Below the pieces are notes generated by a model. It was not told the DNA's origin. It made no database searches and worked only from the letters and a program-made list of their open reading frames with translations. From Allium sativum (taxonomy: Eukaryota; Streptophyta; Magnoliopsida; Asparagales; Amaryllidaceae): DNA of 64,000 nt. The first letter of the stretch is position 1. Each line of letters begins with the position of its first letter. The translations under genes and the position numbers were made by a program. Positions 1 to 10,288 of this stretch are shown here, in pieces. Location: the NCBI GenBank assembly GCA_030737875.1, contig CM060909.1, forward strand, positions 31,981,159 to 32,045,158, given 5' to 3'.

Positions 1-181
1 CAAACAACACAACCATCAATCAATTAGTTGATTAGATTTTCAAATCCATAACTTTGATATATATTCAAAAAATCAGATTTTTGATGCCAAATCACAACAA
101 TAGGCCCTATCTAATTTTGGTTCTCACACCAGTCAATAGGAAATATATAGAAAGCTCACTTTCGTCACTCGAATATAAACA

Positions 182-205
182 CTGATGATGAGGCCTCATC
201 ATCAG
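182..205. repeat. Perfect 24-bp palindrome
   Basis: The half-site CTGATGATGAGG (182-193) is followed at once by its exact reverse complement (194-205), with no spacer. It sits inside the leader of element A. It could form a cruciform or bind a dimeric protein; the role is unknown. Confidence 0.9.
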
Positions 206-533
206 AATCATCTCCGGGCGACTAGAGTGTGATTCCATATCTATCCAATATATTAAAATTTCGAACACACGTTTGCAAGACGTATATGCAAAATCTCTAT
301 ATACTGGACTGTCCTAATCAATATGAAATAAATAATCAAATACGAATAATTGATTTTAAATTTTCAAAACAAAATTTGTTTTCACTTTAAAAATATACTC
401 TTCACACTCGTTCTAGGATATTACTGATCCTATCTCTAACGAGTCATTCCCATTGGATATTACTAATCCAATATCGGATGAATTCTTTCGTATGGTTCTA
501 ATGTGCCTTGTTCTCTGAGCTTTGTAAACCAAA

Positions 534-545
534 GCTCTGATTCCA
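534..545 (-). other. Primer-binding site of element A
   Basis: The minus strand reads TGGAATCAGAGC, one base from the plant initiator-Met tRNA site TGGTATCAGAGC, and is separated by 2 nt from the LTR end ...GTCACA. The 2-nt gap is the same as in B, F and Y. It fixes the orientation and LTR boundary of A. Confidence 0.75.
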
Positions 546-547
546 AC

Positions 548-1493
548 TGTGACAACAAGGAATTTCGCTCGATCTGAATCAGTCGCTAAACCGATCTAGA
601 CCGTTCAAAACGCCTGATTGTATCGAGAACACGACAAAATAGAACGCGGACGGAAGAACATTTCATTGTATATTACAACAATGCATCAGATTACAAGAAT
701 ATACAGAGTATGAATAAATATTACACAGAAATATCAGAGATTTAAATTACATTTAAATACATCGCAGCGGAAAATAATACAATACACAACTAGAAGAGAT
801 ATACAGATACAAAGCTTTCCGGATATGAAAATTCCCGAAAAATATTTTCTAGCTTCGTACTAACAATAGGACCTAACAAAACTAGTTTCGTCGAATTCTG
901 AGACCGTTTGAAAAATGAACATTTTCTAGTCGATTAAAATCAACTGAAAATGGTCAAATGCGTTTTCCTTTGCCACGCTCACATATTGATTCGAAAAATT
1001 ATGAAATTTGAAACCTAGCAATAATTTGACATCGCGGATCCAACAAAAGTGGTTTTGTCGAAATCCGAGGTCGTTTGCAAAATAGCTATTTTTAAAGGCC
1101 TGAATTTCATAGCGACTATTCAGAATTTTCAACTGGACATATCTTTTGATTTCCGCTATGAAATTTTGATTTTTCGGATTCTTGGAAAGATAGTCACAAT
1201 TAGATTCCATTATTTTTGGTTTCAAAAAAATCTGGTTTATTTTGCACCCGGTATGTTCAATTGAAGTTTGAAATCGAATTATCGAACTACCGCGCCATTT
1301 TCAATTCCTTTTATATTTATAAATAATTATTTATACTCTATCGTCGATCTATATAATTATATACAATTGAATTTTATTCAAAAGAAATTTTCTCGTCGAT
1401 ATTATTTAAAATAATTCATTTTAAATAATCAAAATTCGATAAAATTGCCAAAATAAAAATTTTAAATTAGCCCAGATTTCCGGGTTATTACAA
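548..1493 (-). mobile_element. LTR of element A, internally deleted (946 bp)
   Basis: On the minus strand this begins TGTAATAACCCGG at 1493 and ends ...GTTGTCACA at 548, next to a primer-binding site, so it is the 5' LTR. Its first half (about 1493-850) is strongly similar to D 4360-5000, including the conserved block at 1110-1304. Its last about 280 bp matches the end of D (about 10080-10288). The promoter, central repeat field and most of the R-U5-like tail found in D, Y and Z are missing. I infer a large internal deletion of a giant LTR. The flanking 5 bp on the right (AAGAA, 1494-1498) would be the target duplication; its partner lies outside the window. Confidence 0.7.
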
Positions 1494-1749
1494 AGAATGT
1501 TAATTGAATATTTATGATTATTTTGAATTTTTGGATGCAACTTTGCAGCATTAACCAGATATTTGCATGTTTACATGCAAATAATAAGATATTTTGCATA
1601 ATAATGTACAATTTGTACATGCTAGTTGAATGAATACATGCATGCAGTAATATTTGTATCTTACAAATGTTTTTATATCCTATGATAGTTTGTTACTCAG
1701 TTATTTTTAATTATTGTTTTCTTAAAATTATGCATATTTTTTGCTGCAG

Positions 1750-1896
1750 AGGCCTAATGTGGATGAAGATATTCAGGTTGGCCAAAATATGGAGAAAGCT
1801 TTAGTGGCAACTGATAAACCAACAGAGTATTTGCATATACAGAAGAAAAAGAAAATTGATGAGGAACAGAAAATCCGAAAGAAGGATGAAGTTTAA
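1750..1896 (+). pseudogene. Terminal exon of an unrecognised gene, 48 codons
   Basis: A pyrimidine-rich tract and TTTGCTGCAG acceptor precede an open frame beginning RPNVDEDIQVGQN and ending in a lysine-rich, charged tail (QKKKKIDEEQKIRKKDEV, stop TAA at 1894). An AATAATAAA poly(A)-like signal follows at about 1906. The acceptor, charged C-terminus and downstream signal suggest a real or captured last exon. I do not recognise the family, and no upstream exon can be joined to it because element A lies immediately to the left. It may be dead. Confidence 0.4.
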
Positions 1897-3043
1897 AGAA
1901 ACAACCTGAAATAATAAACGGACTTGTTCTTCAGTCCAGAAACAGTTGTTTTTTTTTGTAATATTTTATAATAAGCTGGTTTCAAATTATATTGTAGAGA
2001 ATTGGAACTTGCTGTCTCAGGTTATTTTTTTATTAGGTATTTTAATATTTTATTTGTGTTTTTAACACTTTCTGTTTTTCCCTTACTTCTGTTAACGCCA
2101 TTATTCTGCCTACTAATACATATGTATGCAATAATGTTTTTTATTTGCATAAATGTATGTTATTAAACTAAAATTTGTTTCTACTTTTCTAGTTGTTTGT
2201 GAAAATCGGTACATTTATTAAAAAACATTACTCTGTACTTTCAAATACACAAATAATTATGTAAATGACTACTGCTCACAAGTATTCTTCAATGTTGCAA
2301 ATATGTATGCAACAGTATGTAATTTTTACATGAAATTAAACAAATTTATCATACACTTATACTCTGATAAAACTTTGACTCATTTATCGTTTTTAATATT
2401 CATATTTATAACGAATTATCATCCACAATGTTCATACAACCGACATATGTTGTAATATATTACAAAATAAAATTCTCACACTTATTCTTCATTAAACTAA
2501 TAAATTATTTCATACACAATTTCAGTATACTCGTAGTTATCATTGTTGCAAATAAATATGCAACAGTCTTTAATATTTGCATGAACTAATGCATAAATTA
2601 TCATTTTCTTATATGTAATAAATATGAATAATTTATCATTTATAATTTTTTAATTTACTCTTAAATTACTATGTTTGTAATTTTTTAATTTCTCCAAAAA
2701 TTTATACAAACAAGTTGCATTCTGAGCATTCAATTTATTTTAAAAAAATCCACAGCATCTGGACAAGTTATATAAATGTTTGCATTTTGCACACTAATTA
2801 TATTGAAAAGTTTGCATATAATTATGCATATTATTATGACAAACTACACACATGTAAGAATCAATTCATAAGATCATGCAAAACATTTAAATATTAATTC
2901 AGTGCCAAAAATAACAAATCAATTCAGTTTCCACAGTACATAACCATGTCCACGTTGTCTAAACAAAAAGGTATTAAACGTTTTTACACAATACGAAAAC
3001 AGCCCCAAAATTACAAACAATCCTACCACCAACTTTACGCACT

Positions 3044-3257
3044 TTACACATCCTTGTTTGCATCTGAAAACAGGAAGTTTTGTGTCAGGTTTTGCAACGG
3101 ATTCCAGCTGTGAGGATTGCAGTTGAGAAGTCTTAAACCAAACTCGGCTCTTGGATCATTAACAGCTCCAGGACTCCATATTTCATCATTTTTATCCATC
3201 TCTTTGTTCTCAGTTCTTTGCTTCATATAGTTCATTACAAGCATACCACAATTGACT
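3044..3257 (-). pseudogene. Terminal exon resembling a Ulp1-type (C48) peptidase end
   Basis: On the minus strand a good acceptor (AAATTTTTCAG) precedes a 70-codon open frame with VNCGMLVMNYMKQRTE near its start, stop TAA at 3044-3046. In Ulp1/SENP-type cysteine peptidases the catalytic Cys lies in a DCG-hydrophobic-Y-M/I context close to the C-terminus; here Asp is replaced by Asn. Such peptidase domains are commonly carried by plant Mutator-like and CACTA elements. That is known for the families; the assignment here is an inference from one short motif. The His/Asp exons upstream could not be identified. A minus-strand donor-like CTCAAG|GTAATT near 3960 may mark an earlier exon. Confidence 0.35.
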
Positions 3258-4463
3258 CTGAAAAATTTATATACCATCAACATTAGTAGGGTACAAACAT
3301 ATAATTTGATTTGATACAGTATACAAAATGGGCATACAACCATGCTATAATTACTAAAAAATTAATCAGTCTGATTTGCATAACTCAAATAAAATTACAG
3401 AAACATAATCATATTATTATAACAAGTTGCATACATCTTAGCAAATAATAGTAATATCCGCATATATATGCAAAAATTCGTAATATAAACTTTTAATTAA
3501 AAATATATCGACAACAATTATAATATGACAATACTACAATCATATTCATAGATGTGAGCAATTAATCATTAGCCAAACAAATAAACATAAGTTCAAAATA
3601 CCTGCATATCAGAATGCATATATTGCGTAAAATATGCATAATTGTATGAAACTTTTCAGAATAATTCCATATAGACTTACTATAACGATATTTGCATTTG
3701 AATATGCTAAAATTCAAAAATTATGCATACTTTTATACAGTTTAACAGAATACCTGGAAAAAATATGGCCAAGTTAATGAATATCAGGTTGTACAGTGGA
3801 ACTTTATAAAATATAAAACTTTATAAACATTTTAAACTATACTTCGATAAACGTAGATAATTGAAATAAGTAAAAATAATCAAGAAACATAATTCGACTG
3901 AAAATTTGATAATTTATTATCAATGCGCATAAATTTTACAAAAAATCAAACATCAAAAATTACCTTGAGGACGCCAGATCCATTTACTAAATTAATCGTT
4001 GATCAAATTATATCTTTGAAACACCAGCTCATTGAAAATAAATTTGTGATAAATTTGTCGATCAGAATGACTTTTATTGGCAGATAAAATTCGAAGTTAA
4101 GAAATTTAGGAAGAAGCCGCCGCCATGAACAAAAAAATATGTTTCTGAAAAGATTGAATGAGTAATACAATTTATCGGACCTAATGCAATAACAAATATC
4201 GGATATGATGCGTAAAATTCGGCCGTAGTCTTTGTTTTGGGCAAATCAGAAAAAAATATGGCGCAAGTTCAAAAATAAGGATGATATTTAAATGTTTCTA
4301 CATGGGAGGATGTGAACCTAGTTAAGTTTAGTTTTAAGGATGTGAGCCTAATTTTCACTTTAAATAATAACGATGAGAAATTTATTTTGAACAGAATTAG
4401 AACGTATTATTTATTTGAATCGAAGTTAGAATATAAATTTTATTTTTAATTATAATAAGAATT

Positions 4464-4656
4464 GGAAATGGCGCAGTAGTTTCAAAATTCGATTTCAAAA
4501 TTCAAATGAATGTACAGGATTCAAAATAAACCAGATTTTACCGAAACCAAAAATATTAGAATCTATTTGAAAATATCTTTCCAACGAAACCAAAAAATCG
4601 AAATATAGCGGGAATAAAAGTTATGTCTAGTTGAAGATTCAGAATAGTCGCTATGG
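4464..4656 (+). repeat. Conserved LTR block, copy in D (first)
   Basis: One of ten copies of a block of about 195 bp, recognised by GGCGC.G.AGTT near the start, AAACC and ATCTTTCCA in the middle, and GTTATGTC...AGTCGCTAT at the end. Clear relatives lie in A, X, Y and Z. Confidence 0.7.
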
Positions 4657-5258
4657 AAATATAGCCCTTAAAAATAGCCATTTTGTAAATGACCTCCGTT
4701 TTTGATGAAACCACTTTTGTTGGATCCAGGATGTCAAATTATTGCTAGATTCCAAAATTCATAATTTTTGGGATTAATATGTGAGCGTGGCAAAAGAAAA
4801 CATGTTTTATCAATTTCAGTCAATTTGGATCGACCAGAAAATGTCCATTTTTCAGATGGTCTTCAAATTTGGCAAAATTAGTTTTGTTAGAACCGTATCG
4901 TTAATATGAAGCTAGAAATATATTTTTTGGAATTTTTAGAATTAGTATGTGGCCCTGGTAAATTAAAATGTGCATTAGAATTTAAAATATATTGATTTAT
5001 ATTTCAAATTCAATGAAAACTACTCGTAACAGCCAAATATGCTTGCGTGGCATATCCCATTACGTTCGGAATGAGGGTAATGTGCTATGGACGACAGTCG
5101 GTGGGTTCGATTTGGGGTTCAAATGAAAGGGGTAATTTTTATGGAAAAAAATATAATAAATAAATTAAATAATAAAAAGTCAACCCTCTTTTCACTTTAA
5201 GCCACCCACCCCTAGTTATTTTCTTCAATCAGAACCCGATTCCCTCCTCAAATCAAAA

Positions 5259-5426
5259 ATGGCGACGTCGTTCACCATCACCTCGCCGCTCCAACCCCTC
5301 CTCCACCGCTCCACCGCCCAACCTCCGAAGGTCACGCCTCTTCCCCAATTGAAGACCCCGACCTCCGGCGCGATATTCGATACCGCATCACCCAAGAACG
5401 CAACCATGGGTCCCCACCGCACCTGA
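5259..5426 (+). pseudogene. Transit-peptide-like 55-codon ORF in a GC-rich island of LTR D
   Basis: The ORF starts MATSFTITSPLQPLLHRS, rich in Ser/Thr and poor in acidic residues, like a plastid transit peptide. Codons are strongly G/C-ended although the surroundings are AT-rich. The frame stops at TGA 5424-5426; there is no donor site that I can defend. A run of 15 C lies just downstream (5490-5504). It may be a captured fragment of a nuclear gene for a plastid protein, or chance. It sits where the other LTR families carry a different GC-richer segment after their TATA box. Low confidence as a gene. Confidence 0.25.
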
Positions 5427-5689
5427 TAGCCCTCCGCCCCCTTTTTGCGAAAACCTAAAGCCCCCTTCACCAAACCAACGAGCGCCATTCCCCCCCCCCC
5501 CCCCGTCTTCAATTCAAACTGTAAGTTTATTATTCTTTGTTTGTATTTAAATAAATTTAAAGATCAGTTTTCATACATGGAGATAATTAAAATAGGATTT
5601 TATTTTATTAAAGTTATTTTATTTAGTAAAGTTAGGATTTTTAAATTAGAAAAGGTTATATTTTTAATAGAAAAGAATTAATTTTGAAA

Positions 5690-5935
5690 ATGTAAAAGGT
5701 ATGATTTTTATTCGTAGAAAGATTAGATTTTTTTTATCAATATAAAAATTCGATTTTTACATATATGAAGTAGCGATAAAAATTCAATTTTTACATATAT
5801 GAAGTAGCGATAAAAATTCGATTTTTATATATATGAAGTAGAAGTAAAAATATGATTTTTATTTATATAATAGTGATGTAAAAATGTAATTTTAAATATA
5901 TAATCATCATAATAAAAATGAGATTTTTACTATGA
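5690..5935. repeat. Short inverted-repeat array in LTR D
   Basis: At least three units of about 34 bp share GAAGTAGCGATAAAAATTC. Each carries palindromic arms such as TAAAAAT/ATTTTTA separated by 1-3 bp. Looser AT-rich relatives continue to about 6660, where GAATATTTTAAAATAA occurs three times. Confidence 0.65.
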
Positions 5936-7020
5936 ACAGCAAGAAAAGATCGCATTGGAATTTTGGGCAAATCCAAACCGTTTAGAAATAGAGAATGGAG
6001 GAGTGGATCCCAAAGGGGAGAACTTCTCAGTAAAATTATTTCTGTACAGTTATTTATTTTATAACTGCATATATGAACTGCTCGCCGACGTCCACAGACC
6101 ATGGATGACATGTTTGTTTGATTTTATTGTATTGTGAAAATTTATTGTGATGTGAAATGGACTGTATAAATATTCATGTGTTGAATAAAATATTTTATCG
6201 TTAAAAATATAAATTTTAACGTGAACAAGAATAAAATAAATATCCATTTGAAAATCGAACGATTTGTTCATGTACACCCATTTTATTGATATTGATAGGG
6301 ACGATAAATTTTACACATTGCCCAACTGCACAAATAATATTCAGTATTTGTTAGTTGAAACCCCACACGGGTGTTGGGATGATATTTGACGTACACTAAT
6401 CCCAATTGCTTAGTTGTATGTCAATCGTTAGGTTGACAGACTGTTGTAAGCGTTAAATATTTATATTTGATGCTTATACAGTGTAGAATGCACCTTTGGA
6501 TGATGGTTGATTGTTTATCGTGGTTGTTGTATACCTGTGTTGTATGAAATCCATATAAATCACATTATATGGTAATTAACTGTGTCTGATTCCAGTTCAG
6601 AAAGAATGAATATTTTAAAATAACGAATATTTTAAAATAAGGAATATTTTAAAATAATATTCAGTAAAAGATCAAAATATGATTTTTGATGTCCGATTTG
6701 GGATGGACACGAATATATTTAAGTATATAAAGCCGTGTTGATTAATTTAACGTCATTTTGACGTGAATGATATTTATATCGATTTTATTCATTTTTATAA
6801 TGAATATTGAAAAGGATTTGATTTCAAAATCTAATGTTTTGAAAATACTATCATTTATACATTAATGATAAGGAATATTCAATTTTGATTTGAAATTGAA
6901 TATAAAGTTGAAATCATTTTGAAAATGAATTTAAAATGATTTATAAAATAAGTTTTAAATGGAAATCGATGAAATATATATATTATATATATTTTCTATA
7001 ATATAATGGCCTGAATAGAA

Positions 7021-7215
7021 AGCGCTGCGGCAGTTCGCAAAATTCGACCATTGACTTCGAATGGACATTACGGGAGATCCGATCATCGGATTTTTCTAAA
7101 ACCGGAACCTTTGGGTTTGTATCGAAAAGAGCTTTCTAACAAATATTAGAGATTTGAAATCTAATGGTTAGATTTGGAATTATATCCAAATCAAATTTGG
7201 AAAAGGTCGCTGTAA
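7021..7215 (+). repeat. Conserved LTR block, copy in D (second)
   Basis: This is a second copy of the block of about 195 bp, downstream of the inverted-repeat field. Z also has a second copy at the equivalent position (56383-56575). The D and Z second copies share GGAAGATCCGA/GGGAGATCCGA and CCAATGGTTAGATTT-type sequence. Confidence 0.7.
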
Positions 7216-7664
7216 GTGAAGTTCGATGGCCGTTTATGGAAATCGACTGTACGGGCCTTGGTAAAATTATTAAATATATTAATAATTTGTGTAAAATCAT
7301 AATAAATGATTGGGAAAGAATTGGGATGAAAATTTCCATTTTTTAAATGATAAAAATATATTTTTATCGAAATGAACTAGTTATTAACTAGAATTATAAT
7401 CCAATATTTTTCAATAAATAAATTGGATTTGAAATGGTTTTAAAAATAACCAGAAATTTCCAATATATGAATTAGAATGGATTAGAATCGAAATTATCTT
7501 CAGAATATTTCGATGTTGGATTCCGTGATTATACGGACATTGTGGAGGAAATTGGAAGATATATATATCGTTATTCCAATACGATATTTGTTGAGTTCAG
7601 AATTTGATATTGAATATAAGCCGATATATTTTCTATTCAGAGCCTTGTATTTAATATCAAATGG

Positions 7665-8175
7665 GATTTTGGGTTTGTCGTGAACGGTGTCTTCAGTAAC
7701 ACTGTTCTTGAACCCCATGTGAAGAGAATAAATCTTTTAATAAATATTGTTAGAGTTTCCAATTATATTTAATAATTGGAATTAAATGGAATGCGAATTG
7801 GGTTTATCGTGAACTGTGTTTTAACAACATTCGTTCTTTAACCCGATTTACAGTGAAATGTGGTTTGGAATTTATAAATCTTTTGTTAAGATTTAAAGGA
7901 TATTTTTCCAAAGTAAAGATTTCCAATTTAACATATTAAATTGGAATTGAATGGAATTCGATTTGGTAATAATCGAAGTGAGCTTCTATAGAGGAAGATT
8001 GTTAATATATATGGAATTTAAAAAGGCTTGGCCATTATTCCATTTATATTATCGGTCGGATATTGGAGTTCATATCGATTATATATATTGATCTGTATTT
8101 CGGGAAGTTTCCATTGTTAATGGAATGTGATTTTGGGTTTATCGTGAGCTGTGTTTTAAATGACATTACTTCTTT
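7665..8175 (+). repeat. Three copies of a GGGTTT..TCGTGAAC..ACCC motif
   Basis: A motif of about 48 bp beginning TTGGGTTTATCGTGAACTG and ending TTCTTTAACCC occurs near 7670, 7797 and 8122, in AT-rich DNA without genes. A reverse-strand relative lies in each LTR of B (about 10500-10555 and 16130-16175). Confidence 0.65.
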
Positions 8176-8759
8176 AACCCAGTTAAAGATAAGATTTATT
8201 TCTTAACTTTGAATAATCATTAAGTAATGATTTTTGGAAATTAAAACTGAAATAGAGTTTTAATGATTCTTTAAATAGATTGAAGGCCGAATCTGATAAC
8301 TAAAATTATCAAATTCGAAAAATGATCGAGAATGGAGTACCACCAGTTTTACTCCAGCCGATAGTTAAATCTTTAATTAGATTTGAACGTGAAATGGTAA
8401 TTGAAATTACCGATAACATCGTGCTGTTAGATATGAAGTATTACTAGTTTTACTTCATGGGATGAATATGTTGGGATTGGGAAATTTAACAAATGATTAC
8501 TTTGGTAAGGTTCGCTAATCCCGACTATTTTGGATAAACCATAATTTGGTTTGAATTGATATCCAAATGAAGATTAAAGCATAAATTTAAAGAATTTATC
8601 TTTGATAAAATTAATGGGAACCTTTCCCTAAGGATATGAAATTTGAATAAAAGAATATTCTGAATTGGAATTAGGCATATGTTGTGATTTTATAGCACTT
8701 ATTTATTATATACACGAGTTATTCAGAAAGACCGGGTTTATCCCATTCTGAATAACTGA

Positions 8760-10288
8760 TTCAACGATAAGTCGACGATGAAGACGGTGGTTGAAGATAT
8801 GAGGTCTTTACATCGTTTTGATGATTACTAATGTCTTGATTGGGCTGTACACCCAAGACAAGGTAATAAGTGGTGATCGTTCCAGACGTACTTGGAGATC
8901 GACCGGATATGCGAGGACCTCTCTCTTGTATTGGACATACGGGACGAGGAATAAGGTGACTCCGGTTTTGTTCAGACCCAGAACGAACTTGTATGGATGT
9001 GTGTCTGATATCGGATTTCATTCTGTGTGACTGATAGACATCGGTTGTATAGCATGAATTGCCTATGTGGCATGCTGAGATGCAAATGATCAAGGTTTCT
9101 ATTGAAAAACGGAGTCTTGTGGTTGATGATCAAAGCGCGGCTTTAATATAACATAGCTTTGTGTAGCGTTAATTCGCGAGCCTCACACCCCGGTGTGAAT
9201 CAGAAACGGGAGAGTACATCAGGGAGGGCATGTGTTTCCTTCTAGATGGGAGTGGTGTCAGCGTTTTGCAAGCCCTGACGTTTTTACTTATGTGGATGAT
9301 GGATAGCGAGGCGCCTTGGTTATTTCGGTCTCTGTGGAGCCGATAGATGGTCTTTATACAGACCAGATTTACGCCTCATAGGGCGGGGAAACGCAGTGCT
9401 CAGGCATTTTAATCCACTCCGTGTGGACCGGCCCTGACGATCCAAAGGCATGACAGTGTACTTTCCTGAGACATAGGCTAGATTGTCTCGAAGCAGTAAG
9501 GACGATCCCTTGCCTTGGTTCATAGACGGAAATCCAATTTCCAATATGTGACATTTGCGGTTTTGATTGTAGAGCCTAGTATGGTGACATAGTGGGACGG
9601 GGCACTATGCCGTCTATGACTGGTACATTTATATTTGAAGTTGATTTCTTCATTTATAGTAATAATAAAAGATGAAATTTCACGTACCAAGCATATTTGG
9701 CTATTATAAGGTAAAACTCTATCTTCCGGCTTGCGTTGCATTCTGTGATGGGACCTGAGTCTTATAATAGCTTCATTGTTCTTTATATAGCATTGTGCTG
9801 TTTGTTTTATGCACTGGTATTCTTTGGAGGAAACTCGTTCCGTGTTATATGGCGTGGTCCCTTGATTTACCTAACTTTAAAATAAAGATTAATAACTGTT
9901 TTAGTTCTCACACCAGTCACATGACTATCCTGGAGTTTATTGTTTTAACCTAAACTCTGGGTTCTCCTATTTTCTACACGGGCAGCTGGTAGTTTTGGTT
10001 TTGCAGATTTATATTCACAAGATCCTGGTTTACAGCTGGAATGATATTCGAAAATCTCTGTATCCGTTTATCTCTTTCAGTTGTGTTTTATATTATTTTC
10101 CGCTGCATTGTAATTTGTAAATCTCTGATATTTGTCTGATGTATATTATTCATTCATACTCTGTAATATTCTTGTATTCTGATGAAATTGTTGTAATAAA
10201 CAATGAAATTTCTTCTGTTTGTGTTCTGATTTGTCGTGTTCACAAAGCAATCCGGGCATTCCTCTATGGGGAAGTTCGGGTCGTCTCA
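8760..10288 (+). repeat. Conserved R-U5-like tail of LTR D
   Basis: This is non-coding sequence with boxes shared with B, Y, Z and X: a GGAAATCC...GGTTTTGATTGTA box (9528-9571), the hairpin CATAGTG/CACTATG (9588-9594 and 9603-9609), GTTCCG...GGCGTGGTC (about 9838-9858), CTCACACCAGTCACATGAC (9907-9925) and ACGGGCAG (about 9979). The last 200 bp, with TTCCGCTGCATTGTAA and a TGTAATAAACAATGAAAT stretch, match the end of LTR A. Confidence 0.65.

Larger units (their letters stand above)
1..547 (-). mobile_element. Element A internal region (5' leader), partial
   Basis: This is non-coding sequence next to the primer-binding site of a minus-strand LTR retrotransposon; the rest lies left of the window. 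Read on the minus strand it starts just after the LTR end. It resembles the leaders of B (about 13900-14043) and Y (about 45590-45680), sharing the 'ATTACT...CCTATCTCTAACGAGT' type of sequence, so the three belong to one related group. No gag or pol reading frame is visible. A perfect 24-bp palindrome lies at 182-205. Confidence 0.6.
1494..4340. other. Segment E: AT-rich host or DNA-transposon sequence
   Basis: This is unlike the LTR clan. It is very AT-rich and unusually dense in TGCA-centred words (TTTGCAT, ATGCAAAT), many in hairpins, for example TTGCATGT/ACATGCAA near 1562-1580 and two related TGTTGCA...TGCAACA copies near 2295 and 2545. It contains a plus-strand terminal exon (1750-1896) and a minus-strand terminal exon (3044-3257) pointing toward each other. 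It may be a Mutator-like or other DNA element carrying captured exons, or diverged host intergenic DNA. No terminal inverted repeats could be assigned. The right edge is uncertain: a short direct repeat GGATGTGARCCTA occurs at about 4308 and 4338 just before LTR D. Confidence 0.4.
4340..10288 (+). mobile_element. Giant LTR D (about 6 kb), apparently solo or truncated
   Basis: This is one colinear LTR with the same order of parts as Z: conserved block (4464-4656), GC-richer segment (5225-5510), short inverted-repeat field (about 5540-6660), a second conserved block (7021-7215), then an R-U5-like tail (about 8760-10288) ending GGGTCGTCTCA. No primer-binding site follows; it abuts LTR sequence of element B at 10289. 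The left end is not clear: homology to Z starts near 4355, so the first tens of bases are diverged or lost. No target duplication could be confirmed. It contains no credible protein gene. Confidence 0.65.

Noticed and set aside
122..140. CTCACACCAGTC-like box in the A interior
   Set aside because: It resembles the tail box of D but is in the opposite orientation to A, and no neighbouring boxes follow; probably chance or a tiny relic.
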